NCBI GenBank assembly: GCA_018907035.1
Contig: JACCIC010000014.1
Span: 3,532,501 to 3,596,500 of the forward strand
Length of the DNA: 64,000 nt
Direction of reading: 5' to 3'
Source: Sycobia sp. Sy_11
Taxonomy: Eukaryota > Arthropoda > Insecta > Hymenoptera > Epichrysomallidae
Shown here: positions 50,730 through 63,789 of the stretch, in pieces
How positions within the stretch are numbered: position 1 is the first letter of the stretch
Layout of the letters: each line of letters starts with the position of its first letter
The notes under the pieces: model-generated
Told to the model about the DNA's origin: nothing
Database searches by the model: none
What the model saw: the letters and a program-made list of their open reading frames with translations, nothing else
Position numbers and translations under genes: made by a program

Positions 50730-53100
50730 CAGTTTCGGGGAGCAAAAAGATCTTTTATACGCTGGCATAATACCGCGCGAGAGCGTTACCGCTGCAGTTT
50801 CTAATTTCTTCGTTTTTCTTCTTTTTTTTTTCCCCTTCCTCACTCGGCCGTACAGCACCGAATTTGGCGTTCCGCCGTTGTACAGGACGTATTTGACTGT
50901 TCCGCGCAAGGCGACTGCGAAACGCACGGGAAATTGATTCTAATTTCATTTCGATATTTGTGCTACGCCGATTAGTACCGGATCGAATGGGAACGAATCG
51001 TTCTGCATAAATGTGTATAGTAAAAATTTTTAATCGTATGTAAGTATTAAATGAGTTCTTTTGGTATGTGCAGTTCTTTTTTTTTTTTTTCCTCGCCACA
51101 TAAAGAGCGGTGCACAGTAATCGTTAAAATTCCTGAATCTCATTGCGCAATTTCTTTAATTTCTGGTTTTGTAACATTGGCCAATGTAAACACAGAAAAA
51201 CATCTATATATATATATATATATATACACATGTATAATTAAAACTGCAAAATATGATGCACAGCACATTGATTGATTTAATCAACATACATATATACATA
51301 TATGGTCGTTATATCAATAAAATCTTGATTATGATTTACATGCGCTTTTGTGAGCATGTTTTGGCAATTACGGCTGCACTGTGCGCACATCGAGGAGTTA
51401 GTTTATTTTTGAATTATTGGACATCAATAGTTCAACTCTTAACAGAATCGCGAACTCCGTAAAAATACGGTTTCTTAAGTATCTGTAAATTGATTTTTTT
51501 TCCCTTTTAATTTACATATTATCTTGAATCGTTGTTATAAATTATTATGGATCATAATTTTATTGAATCTTAATACAGCGAACTGAACACTTTTGTTTTG
51601 GATATTTAAATTTTATTCGTCAAATTTTTAATAGCGATCGTATCTGGTATATGTTTTGATATTTTAGAAATCGAAAAGATCAACGTCTATTCTTCCTCTA
51701 ATTAGTTGTCTAGCGAACGATATAGTAACTTTTAAATTTTACATCGTTATATACAAAATAATTTAACTCTATTATAAATGTTTACAATGTTTCGATCGGT
51801 AGAGCAAGTTAACCGAAAGCGCAATAAGAAGCAGATATCGTGCAGCATTGAAGCTCTCTTGATGCTTTTTTTTTTTAATGGCCTAATTAAGCTTAGAAAT
51901 GTCAAAAAATTGTTTTTTTTTGTTGTTGTAGAAAATAGGTAGTATACTTTTAAAACGTCGTTTCGAAATTTCATTGCGGCGAGTCTTTGCAAAAGACGCG
52001 TATTATTTACGTTACTTGATAAAACGAGGTTAAAAAAGGAATATTTGTATTTTCGGATGTAAATCCTATTGCGCCTTGGAGCGTCGAGGCGCGGCTTCTC
52101 CCGTCTTAATCGCGCTCCCAGAGCCGTTCGAACGGCCTCCAGTTCAATAACGGCTCGACCCATCGCTCGTATCGAATTTTTGTTACCGGCGCGCCGAGAT
52201 CGGCAATTCCGCGAATTTACCTAGTGGATCAGTTGATGATTGTTATTGTTATTGTTTGTCTTTAACGAAGTTTCACGATCGGGAGGAAAAAATTGTTATT
52301 CGAGTCAAACAACCGTCGGAAAATTGTTTATCGTTACATTAGGAATGCGTGACAGATCGCGCATACGCGTGAATTGAATTTTTTTTTCTTTTTCACGTAT
52401 ATGCATTATTCCGGTATTTCTCATTTTTAACGAGCAAATCAGATTTAGTAACCCCTATGGAAGATGATTCTGTAAACGATTTGTAAACGATTTTTTTACC
52501 TAAATCTGTAACACTAACCGAATGAAAGTTATTAGTACATTCGTTTTTTTTTTGTTTTTAATTCTTTACGAAATTACCCGCGGGCGATAAATAGCAACAT
52601 TTTATTATATAATAAATTACGTTGGATTTAAATTTTGATTAAAAATCAAGAAAAACTTTTTATTCAACAAATGCGGACTATGATATTTTCAAAGTTCCAT
52701 CGGTCCAATGAGAGCTGCGAGAGATTTTTTACGCTTTCATCATTCATTGGTACGTAACACGATGTGAAAATTGGCCTAATTTATATTATCTTACTTGTAT
52801 GGTTGTTTTTTTTTTTTTGTTTTTTGAATTTACATAAATCTAGCTATAATATTATGTTGATAGACTTCACTCGATCTCTTAGAATATTTGTCTGATGTAA
52901 TGCAATAATGATTGACGTATAGCAAGCACCATTCCAACCACGTTATGAGAAACTATAAATATAAAAAAAAAGAAGAAAAAAAGCGCAAATTTATTTACGT
53001 TAAAGACGAGTCACCGTACGTGAGTTAGGAATCCGCGAGCCAAAAATTCCGAATCGAAATAATGGCAATAATTTAAATTCTCATCTAATCATTCGTATGT
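50730..53100. other. non-coding stretch, unusually poor in microsatellites
   Basis: Only a short TA run at about 51203-51226 and several A/T homopolymers. No exon-like frame is seen on either strand. Confidence 0.4.
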
Positions 53101-53640
53101 CGCGGCGGATATGCCCGGATCGGTCCTCGAGCGCGCGCGCGCGCAATTAAAATCCCTCCTCTTCTCCGTGAATTAATCGCGCGCTCGTTCCTCGACCGAT
53201 TCCCCCGCCGCCCGCGCACAGACACACACACAGACGCACGCGCACACAGACACGGATAGCATGGATCGAATGCGCGGCTGGGCTCGGAAATTACGCGCGC
53301 CCCGAGGAAATGGAATTAAATCCATCCAGAATAATAGCCGCTGACGGTGCCGCTGCCGCGCGTGATACGCGCCGAAGGAATGCCTCACTCGCTGGGCGAG
53401 CGCGCCGTGAATTATCACTGCACGTCCCGGCGCACGGGGCGCGACGGAAGGGGGCCGTACGGATTTTATGCAAGAAAATATCGCATTCGCCTGTATATAT
53501 ATGTATACACGCGAAGGCTGCGGAAGGTTATTGTCGAAGGCGCTGGCCGAGGATTCTGACCCGCTGTAGACTATTTTAAGGCAAACTTTCGTTTCGTAAG
53601 CAGGGACCCCTGTTTTGATACGAAAATCCCTCTTTAAGGT
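53100..53640. other. CpG-rich island, no gene assigned
   Basis: A CG run at 53129-53144, CA/CG runs at about 53216-53250 and high CpG throughout. Frames of 60-156 codons on both strands overlap each other and have Arg/Ala-rich composition typical of CG-rich non-coding DNA. Confidence 0.35.
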
Positions 53641-53661
53641 CATGAGAAGGTCAATCTTGTT

Positions 53662-53663
<2 letters not shown>

Positions 53664-53698
<35 letters not shown>
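53664..53698. repeat. (TA)n tract
   Basis: A pure TA run in CG-rich surroundings. Confidence 0.93.
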
Positions 53699-53701
<3 letters not shown>

Positions 53702-54158
53702 GCGCGGCGTCCGCGCTTGCACTCGAACGTCGTTTACAGGGGCATCATTTTTCGTCGCAAGTATCTTGGATAAGATTTTTGGATTATTTTACGAAACGTA
53801 TTTGAAGAAAATTGTGGTTTGAACTTTGAGGTCGTTTTCACGGTCGTTAGCGACTTTTAACGGAACTTTTAAAGGACAGTGGACGGTATGATTTTCATGG
53901 GCCCTAGGCGATCTAGCAGGTCGCACGCACGGGATCCAAGACACACTGTCTCAGCGTCGGATCTTCCCTTGTTCTCGAATAATTCACGGACGAAAAAAGG
54001 ACTCCCAATTTGAACAAATGAAGGCTAAGCTTCAAATGACCTCTGCTAATGTCCTTGGAGTCAAGGTCACAGGTCCGTTCTTTTGAATCACCTTTCATGA
54101 ATCATTTTATCGAATCATGCGGTGCTCGAGAAAGTTATTCAGGGATATCGATTACTAG

Positions 54159-54161
<3 letters not shown>

Positions 54162-54254
<93 letters not shown>
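54162..54254. repeat. compound (TC)n(TA)n repeat
   Basis: A TC run at 54162-54197 passes directly into (TA)n to 54250 and then ACAC. Confidence 0.95.
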
Positions 54255-54419
54255 AATAAGATTGTTCACACTAACTGATCAACAATATGCATCAATGAAA
54301 AGGAAAATTGTATACAAAGCTCGTATGTATTTTGGAAAGTTGCAGACGGTTTTTCTGCTACGCGCCAATGTTCGATATCGCTGGCAGATACATCGAACAA
54401 TCGTCAAATAAGAAACCAG

Positions 54420-55740
54420 ACCCGCCATGAGAATAAAGTCACATTCCTCCCGCTCTTCCTCGGATCACTCTGAAAAGCTCCGAGCGATTTTCTCGATCGT
54501 CCCCGCGCGTCCCTCGACCCGGGGCCGAATCGTCGCGTTCGCCTTACTACTGGCCTTACCGGCGCCAAAACTCTCTATCCGCGACTGTCGAAAATGCGGA
54601 GGATCTCGGCGCACGGCCCCTAATCGCTTCATTAACGTTGGGCTGGTCGCGAGCAATGACGTTGCTCGGCCCACGTATACGTCTGTAGAGACTTGTCGCT
54701 CTCTCTCTCTCCCAGCGCGTCGAAGCGCCCCGCCTCGAGGACATTGAAATCCCCATAGGATCATAATAGACGCACGTTTGGCCAGGCCTTTTCCTCTCTC
54801 CTTGGGCTATATTAAATACTGGACGACGTGGAATTGAAGAGAGAAACGACCAGCGAACCCGCCGCCACCGAGCTCGTTACCGCGTCGAATTGCGCGCGTA
54901 CGCCTGTGCGCGTGCTCGTTGACTATCATTCGAATCGCGTGTAACGCATTATTTTCTCGTTAAAGTGCCACGGCACTTTGTTTCCCGTTTCAGTCGTATA
55001 ATTTCGCGTAACCTCCTAAATGCCACTTTTACACCCGCGTACTGCGTACACGTGTACAGTCTATATACACTATACACCCCCCCCCACAACACATACACAC
55101 GCATACGCAATATGAATAATGTATATTTACACGATAGATTAGCCGACAAAACTGACGGCCGTATTACAGTCAGTTATTATATTATAATGTACAGGCACGC
55201 GCGAAAAATCCCCCATCGGTTTATCTCGACGCCATTCTCCGACATTCTCCGGCGTAGGTAAAGAGGAAAAAATTTTCTTGTAACGCTAACGCGCGCGGGC
55301 GTGCGCGCGGCGCTGGGAGCAGACGACGAGAGCACAAAGAAGCTGTACGGAACGCGGGGTGCGCGCTTCGGTGTAATCGCCGAACAAGAGAGCCCCACCG
55401 ATATGTAATTACGTTACGTAGGCTTCCATCCACGTGCGTCGCCTCGGTCTGTTACATATCCATCATATATATATATATATATATAAGCGGCAGGATGCCG
55501 TAAAAAATACGAAGGTCTTCCGCAGTGTTTCGGATCAGCGTAATATAAGCGTAGATACTTGCGAGCGCGGGCGCGAGCGTTCGGGTGTACGCACATATAG
55601 AACTTGAAAACCAGCTTTCCGCAAGTTCGATCGGGACTGTATAGGGCCGTTGCGTAATTTATATATATGCACGCGCGCGCGCGCGCGCGCCTATAACGAT
55701 CTCGTCGAACGAGCTTTGTCATAGAGTCGCAAGTTTTACG
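54420..55740. other. CpG-rich region, no gene assigned
   Basis: High-CpG sequence with overlapping frames on both strands (54427-54747 forward, 54465-54764 reverse, 55177-55433 reverse). Open frames on both strands at once, without domains, are expected from CG-rich DNA. A CG run lies at 55671-55690. Confidence 0.35.
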
Positions 55741-55759
55741 TGTATAGTATTTTCTGTGT

Positions 55760-56790
55760 CTGTGTGTCTGTGTGTCTGCGCGCGCTTGTGCGTATAATAC
55801 CGATGGGACGTTGCTCAGACGGATGTGTATACTTCATGTGCCGAGTGCGGTGATGATACAAAACTGCTGGATGAATCGGTGTGTCGGTTGATTGACCTTC
55901 GGACAGCGGTCTTTCTTTGGATATTCTCTTTGCCTACACATATATATGTACATATAATTATTTTCTTATCTCCGCGTTCTTTTCAAAGCGGTTGTTCCAT
56001 GGCTATATCTTTGTTCCTTCCATCATTTGCATTTTAATTTTCTCTTAAGTACGCAGATACAAAAAACTTATATTTTTATTTATAACTATATTTTCTCGTT
56101 CAATTTGTCATTGGCCGAGGTAATAGATTTTTCGCGTCGTTTATTAATTCTTTTTTGTTCTTAATTTTTTTTTCGTCTCTAAACGTGCGCGTCGAATAAC
56201 AAATAAATAAATTAAACAGTTTTTGCGCATTTTCGAATATCTGAATATTAAATCCTGATGGAATATTATTCGGAAAAGAATGAAAAACTATCGAGTTACT
56301 TATGTATTATAAATATATAACTTTGGAAACAAAAATACAATTCTTCTTTTGATAAATAGCTATAATGAATTGCTTCAGATTGGCATATAAAAGGTGTTTA
56401 TTGTTAAATATGATGGTGATATTTAAATAAATATATCTGGTTATTATAAAGTACAGAAAGGCGGGCCAAATGTATTTATTCAGTTTTGGTATGCATTTAA
56501 AGTCTAACTTTTCAAGGGAGCCAAATGGATTCTAAAAATATATAGTTGATCAAAATTGATTATTTCTGTTTTAAACGAATCGAATTCAAACGGTAAAATT
56601 ATAATTTGAATTTGAAAATTTGATACTTACGTCGACTGATTTGAAAGACAAACTAATTATAATAGAATTTTGTCGGTCTTACACGGCCTTTTTTATAAAC
56701 CAATATATAACTAAAATGTAAATCAGTGCGCCCTGGTTTATAATCAGTCCCTCCACCTCACCCGTCATAATATAAAACATCAAATATTCC
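55760..56790. other. non-coding stretch, AT-rich
   Basis: A GT/CTGTGT run at about 55755-55790, then AT-rich DNA. I see no gene. Confidence 0.4.
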
Positions 56791-56814
56791 GAAATATTAC
56801 AATGAAAAAAAAAC

Positions 56815-57010
56815 TTTTTTTAGTGTTCGTCTAGTGTCGCGAAAGCGGCTCGAAACGCCGAAAGCTTCAGATGCGGAAAATTTCAACGAAAGGAGCGGAC
56901 AACATTGTCATTCGCTAGGACGATTTAAGATTTTAAATCACATGTTTTAAATCCAACGCGGGCGATTATAAACAGGATCAGTTCGACTGCCATTATAAAT
57001 TTGTCGATTC
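56815..57010 (+). mobile_element. CGAAACG-family repeat, forward copy 3
   Basis: The stem-loop GTCGC-GAAA-GCGGC at 56836-56849 is followed by CGAAACGCCG. ACATTGTCATTCGCTAGGAC follows, resembling ACGTTGTCCTTTGCTAACAT of the 27.3 kb copy. About 118 nt after CGAAACG comes GGCGATTATAAACAGGATCA, a block that reads KQDQFDCHY. The spacing equals that of the 11.7 kb copy. Confidence 0.58.
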
Positions 57011-57193
57011 GTTAAAAGTCCTATATATATGATAAAAATACTGCAATATTGTAAACTGCAATAAATTAAGTAGATTTCTATAAAATCCTGGAAATATTAA
57101 AATATTGTTAATTAAAATTTTCTGAAATTGTAAAACTCGTTTAAAATGGTTCGATCAGCGAATGAATTAACGTCGCCGCTCGGCGTTCGCGAC

Positions 57194-57195
<2 letters not shown>

Positions 57196-57246
<51 letters not shown>

Positions 57247-57577
57247 GTAAAGTTTAATGACTGTGGCAGGCATTCCTTCACTGTCGCAAGTACAGTGACA
57301 CTTTTACATAATTCCAATCATGCAATATTCATCATAGTTGTATGTAAGATACTTATAGATTATCATTCGTTGATTTTTTTTGCATATCCTTTGAATAATC
57401 GATACTACTTTATAATTCATACGCAGAGGAGGTTAGAAAGATTTTATAAATTATGCAGCTGCTCTGGTAATCCAGAAAATATGCATTATATGTATATTCT
57501 ATTGTCCCATTTCCATCGAGATAGATATGACATCAGAATGGAAAAACAAATAATCTGTAACCATTTCTATCATTATA

Positions 57578-57625
<48 letters not shown>

Positions 57626-58286
57626 CGTTTATTTTGCGGGATGAAGATGTAACGTATAGTAGCAGGCGATTATTATTTTTTACGCCATGAATATTGTCAT
57701 CAACATGAATAATTTGATGATTTCAAGATAATCTTGAACTGATACGATCCTTGTATACTAATTATATGAATTATACAATCTGTAAATGCATTGCATTGTT
57801 CGATGTAACGGGATCAAGGAATAAATAAAAAAAAAACAGAAAAAAAAACAAAAAAAAATTTTTTTTTCGTTAATTTTCATGGACGATTAAAACGATGGAA
57901 TCGCAGGCTGAATAATAATATATGTATATCGAGTTTGATAAAATAAATTTTAATTACGATTAAAGAGAAGAAAAATTATCTATCGCAATTTTTTTTTGAC
58001 AATAAACAAAAAATTAGTCGTAAATAAGGATTATTTCAATCTCAAATCGCGTCCATTAGATTAATTTTAACTTGCATTATTCGTAAACATAAGGCAATCA
58101 TAACATGCAAGAAAATCTTGACGGCTCCTTGTAAAAATACATTTCTAATTATGCGATAATACTACGTTTTGCTTTAACGTAAAAAAAATATAAAAAAAAC
58201 AACATGAACAACAACAATAAAGCAACAACTAGTATAAAATTTTGTAATAATTCAATTCTGCTTCCGAGTATTATTTGTGTTCTATG

Positions 58287-58347
<61 letters not shown>

Positions 58348-58443
58348 GTGTATATGGCTCAGGTATTATTCTAATAGTCATTTGTATATGTACGTTAATT
58401 CTATAAGTAGCGCGAAGGAAAAATCTATGCGCGCGAGAAGCAG

Positions 58444-58474
<31 letters not shown>

Positions 58475-58826
58475 ACACACATACACGCATATATCACCTT
58501 CTTCGCATGCAGTCCTTTATCTTAAACGCCCTCAGCCTATTATCTTACTTCTTTTGTTTCGCAAGCACCATATAATAAGTACCATATACCACGCAAACCG
58601 CGTAATGAACTGTTTCGGCCGTGATTCTCATCTCAATCTTTTTTTTTGCACCGAAAAATCCACCTTTTGTATATATGTATGTATGTATATATGTATATGC
58701 GTGTATATATATACTCAAATTGAAAAATCGGATAGCCGTAAAAAAAGCAAGTCCGCATTTTTGACGCGAGGATAAAAAACATAATAGCCCTGCAGCGCGC
58801 GTTGCATCAGCTGCACTCCCCGTCCT

Positions 58827-58877
<51 letters not shown>

Positions 58878-59746
58878 CTAGCATATTTCAGGCGACTGTA
58901 CGTTATTACTCTAGTTCGTCTATATATAGCCCAATGACACAAACTTCAACGAGTATACTTGAGTGCAACGTTTACTATGTCTTCATATTGTTACTGTCAG
59001 TGATCAGAATTGGATGTTCTCGTACTATTAATGTTATGAGAAGCATTGACTGTGTGCCTCTGCCTCTCTCTCTTTCTCTTTGATTTGCCGCAGCAAGATA
59101 TATCTACGCGTTTGAGAAAGCTTGCATTTTATTCTATTATTTCGCAAAAAGTATATATTAAATCTATTCAGCCTGAAATTTGTTTTTCACAGTATTATGA
59201 TCTTCCATTTGAAACATTTTCTTAAATACTGACAATTTTAATATATATATATATATTTTTTTTTTCCTGAATCTTTTAAGAAGCCTTTATCGGACTAATC
59301 TCCGATATTTAAACGAATTGTACTTATTTCCAAAGAATCTATTACCGGGAAACGATACGGCTGTTTTTATTGCCGTTTTACCGTAAATAATTTTATTATA
59401 CAATTGAAAGTAAGTATACTATATATCGTGAAAGTATTTCAGTGAAATATTCTTTAGTACGATATTAAATAAACGATTCAACGTAGGAGGGAGAGCAATG
59501 TATAAAAGGAAAATAATGATGTTTTTTTTTCACGATTATGCGGCAACAAAAACGTGTACATATTAATAGAAAAATTTAACATTATATAGTTAAATGCATA
59601 GAGAACCTTCAGATCGAGAATGTAAAGATATATCGATTAGTTTATTAAAATAAGCGCAAGATCATGAAATTATCGCCAGAATATCGGCTCTTAGGGCTTG
59701 CAATGGTAAATGAATAATTTTTAAAAATATAGCGCATATAAACCAG

Positions 59747-59800
<54 letters not shown>
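57196..59800. repeat. (TA)n tracts, group 8
   Basis: Near-pure (TA)n tracts lie at 57196-57244, 57581-57621, 58289-58344, 58834-58875 and 59754-59800. A (CT)n run is at 58445-58480. Bounds give the span of the group. Confidence 0.95.
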
Positions 59801-59808
<8 letters not shown>

Positions 59809-59809
59809 A

Positions 59810-60879
59810 TTCGGTGTACACATAATTTAGTTATGTCCGTGGTTAAAAAAAAACTGACCAATATTACAGCTTCCCTCTCTACCTTCAGAAACACTGTTTC
59901 ACATCTTACGGATTATATATAAATTAGCGACACTTTACACGATGAACGACATGTTTTAAAAAACGAATCTTCAACTATCATAAAATAGTCGGCGGACAAT
60001 GACATCGTAACAATACCATGCGGCTTGTGTGGTGGGCGAAATTTTCGAATGCCGCCTTCCTTCGCAACGTGATAAATTAAATTCATCGCGAAAGCTTTGC
60101 TTTATTGTTAACGGGTCGACATAAAAAACAACAGCGTTATGCCATCCCGATCGTAACGGCAATCTTGGTTCTTATGATAATATATATCCGCGCAAAATAA
60201 GCAACAGAATTTTCTCGCATCCAACGTCAAATGTATCCTCGCTGATCGAAGATAACCTTAGCACGAATGGCGACGGCATTAAATACGTCTGCTGGCATAA
60301 AAAATTCTGTATATATATATATATATATATAGGAAGAAGAATGTCTATACAACGCGATAGGCGGATTGATATCTTATGCATACATGCACACGTAATATAG
60401 ATCTACAAAAATCCTGCTCGTCCGACCAAAAGAATGGTTTCGTAAGTGTTAGTATCGGCGAGTATTTATTGCGGCGGGAACAAGTGGAAGCAGGCAGCCT
60501 GTTTTTTATATCACCCCACTTTCTGGTTACTCCTCTCGGGTGAATATTTTTTGCACGTCCTCGAAATTTTTTCCCCTTCATAGTCGCCAAATAAAAATAT
60601 ACTACAGACACGCGCGCGCTTGCACACACACAAGCATAGATTAAGTAGTATTTAATATGTTAATTTACTTACGATGGATCGTATATAAATTTGAGATTAT
60701 TTCCCGATAAAAGCTTTTCTTCTTATAATTATGCAGTCGGTCGATATAAAAATACAGCAATTGCAATAACTCTCGTTTTAATTGAGATTTTTTGAATAAT
60801 AACATGTCAGTTATGTGATGATTTGCAACTAAATTGATTGTAAGTGTTTTACAAATACTTTGTAAAAACTATCGTGCTC

Positions 60880-60915
<36 letters not shown>

Positions 60916-61680
60916 AAGGAAAAAAGAGTTAGTAAGCACTTTCTGGCATTCTCAACTTCGTAACTAGGAGCATTCTGGTAAATTAAAAAAAAAAACTATA
61001 AGAAATTTATATCATTAAAAATGAGTTAACGACGTTACTTGGTACTTCTAATTACTGATATATATATACACACACATAAAGTTAAATTCTTCTATACATA
61101 TACGTGTATGGAGAAAAATCGTTTTTCAGTAATCTAATAATTTTCTTTAATAGGCAATTTTCCATGTGCACCATATGTATTACCCTTCTGTATACTCTCT
61201 AGATCAATTTTTCTATCTTGGTTCTAGCAAATGTGTATGAAACACGAGTTTTTTTCCGTCATCTATCTAATGCAATTTGTGTTTTTAATTCCAGTACTAA
61301 AAATCTAAGCCGTTAATGTCGTCAGGATTTTTTGTTCGACTAAATATAAAATACTTATAAGCAACTCTATTTACAAGCGTATGTATATATATATATGGAC
61401 ATATAAGCTGAAGCATTTCAGGAATAGATATTTGCTATTGCAATAAACAGTAAGGAGGTCGCCTACTGCATTCGGCTAAGCGCATTTGATTGGAGAATAT
61501 GAACATGCGTATATATATATATGAATTCGGTAATCGATTCTGAGACATAACGATCAACGTCTTTAATCTCGCCTTCTGAAGATGACTTAGATTGCAGAAT
61601 AGTAGACTCGCTTCTCTCCTCAATTTTTTCGTTTTCGATATTGTACTATAGATGTACGATCTACGGAGCGCATGAAATAT
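59810..61680. other. non-coding stretch, no gene seen
   Basis: A GT/GC run at 60879-60914 and short TA runs at about 60309-60331 and 61382-61396. Frames at 59971-60162 and 60345-60629 on the minus strand have no recognisable domain. Confidence 0.4.
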
Positions 61681-61885
61681 CACTGTAATATTGTAATAAT
61701 ATACCAGGAATATTGTGACGGGCTAGATGACCCGCGAATATTGGAGGGATATTGTATTTGAAACGAAAATCCAATAAATACAAAACATTGCACTCGGAAG
61801 TGACTAAAAAATTGCCTCGGTTAGTACAAAATGTCAAAGTATAGAGTCGTCATATTTATAGCACATATATAACACATATAAAATT

Positions 61886-61937
<52 letters not shown>

Positions 61938-62640
61938 TTGTACTACAATATGATATGACGTCGTTTAAGGAGATGACGAAGGGCTCGCATGGATTTTAGA
62001 GTATTAGATTCGTATATTTTAGAGTTGTTTCGATGGCGGCCTACCTTGTTGTTTGTCAACGTTTTGACATCATTATTATTGCTCTGAAATTAATCAATCG
62101 GGATAATATGCTTAGTTTTGTGACGCGACCCGCGTATTATGCATTATCTATTAATTTACGTCAAACGTTGTTTACCGTCTTACGCCGTATTTAGCAACCT
62201 TTGCCACGAATTTTCGTTCTCCATAAAGTGCGACGATTTCATTTCTCTCTCTCTCTCTCTCTCTCTCTCGATGTCAACTAACTCGCTTAACGGCATTCGT
62301 CCATTCGCACCGCTTCAAAATGTTTTGATCGAAAAAAAATCCTCGTATTCTATCCTTCAAATTTCACTCCGACAACATCTTAAGGAGCGGTGTAGAAGAA
62401 TACGCGTATAAACTTAAAATTCAGATGCACATAGATACACATATATTACAAACATATTGGAATGATTAGTTATAGCGAGTAAAATTTCATAATAATGCCA
62501 CATAAATATCTCTACGGTATTATTACAATCTTACTTTGACATCGCTGTAATATCACCATTATATTGCATCAGCATTAGCAGATTGCCATTGCCGTAATAT
62601 ATTTTACAATATCGTCGCGAGAAATTTACCTAAGAACGTT
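61681..62640. repeat. region with inverted TGTAATAATA-type segments
   Basis: ATTGTAATAATATACC near 61691 is matched in reverse complement by GGTATTATTACAAT near 62516, about 830 bp apart. Both flanks carry repeated AATATTG and TAATATC motifs. This could be a decayed element, but the arms are short and AT-rich. (TA)n at 61889-61935 and (CT)n at 62243-62269 lie between. Confidence 0.25.
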
Positions 62641-62778
62641 CGATTCTTTAACGATGCATTTAGTACAAATATTTCAGCACTTTGTGCATGGGATGCTGAT
62701 CGCTCTAGATACTAAATAATCATCTCTGATCGAATTCTCACCTCTCTATAGCTTCCGTCATTACCTTCATTAATCAAA

Positions 62779-62898
62779 CACACAAACAAACAAACAAACA
62801 GACTAACTAACTTACAAACAAACCAAGAAATAAACAGGCAGACAGACAAAACAGACAGAGAGAGAGAGAGGGGCAACCGCACAAACAAACAAACAAAA
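62779..62898. repeat. (CAAA)n and GACA-type repeats
   Basis: Runs of CAAA/ACAA units at 62779-62826 and 62880-62898, separated by CAGA and GAGA units. Confidence 0.85.
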
Positions 62899-63108
62899 AT
62901 ACTGTTCTATGTAACGAAGCGTATGTACAGTTCGACATAATATGTATAATCTCTATAACCATCATAGGGTGAACAATAAAGAGAGAGAAAAAACGCGTTC
63001 CTCTTTCCCTCTCGTCTCGCTTTACATTATATGCTCGTTGATGTGCATCGGGCACACGCGTCGAATATTATGTACCGCAACAACAGTCGCGCGCGTGGCC
63101 GTGTATAT

Positions 63109-63112
<4 letters not shown>

Positions 63113-63178
<66 letters not shown>

Positions 63179-63267
63179 GGTATGTATATTCACCACGTAT
63201 AGCGCGAGACACGCGTAAATAGAAAAATAAGAGACGGCGAGGGAGAAAGGGAGAGAGAGAGAGAGAG

Positions 63268-63299
<32 letters not shown>

Positions 63300-63584
63300 A
63301 GGAGGAAGAAGCGAAGAAAGGAGAGCTGGGCCGCTAATTTTATTCGCAGAGTATATATGAGAGAGGGTCCAGCGCGCAGCGATGCGTATATTATTCGCCC
63401 GTTGGGGCAGAACATACACACACACACCACACACACACACACACACACATGCGCGCGCTAGAGCGCGCACATACAATGTCGGGCCCGCTCCTCGCCCCAC
63501 CGTTATCGTTCTCGTCTCCGTCTCCTCTTTAATATCTCTCGGCCGACCTACTATCCGCGCGTCATCCGACGACACATACAAAGA

Positions 63585-63642
<58 letters not shown>

Positions 63643-63732
63643 CATACATATATACATAAAGATCGCGAAGTTTTCAATTGGGATGGTCACCACGGCTCTC
63701 CTTCGATATTTTATGACTGTATTATCTGCAAC

Positions 63733-63786
<54 letters not shown>
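63113..63786. repeat. (TA)n tracts, group 9, with GA and CA microsatellites
   Basis: (TA)n lies at 63113-63172, 63588-63638 and 63735-63786, with (GA)n at 63249-63299 and (CA)n at about 63415-63449 followed by a CG run. The long open frames on both strands here are microsatellite translations. Confidence 0.95.

Positions 63787-63789
<3 letters not shown>

Noticed and set aside
54427..54764. Overlapping frames on both strands, about 100 codons each
   Set aside because: Stop codons are rare in CG-rich DNA; neither frame resembles a known protein.
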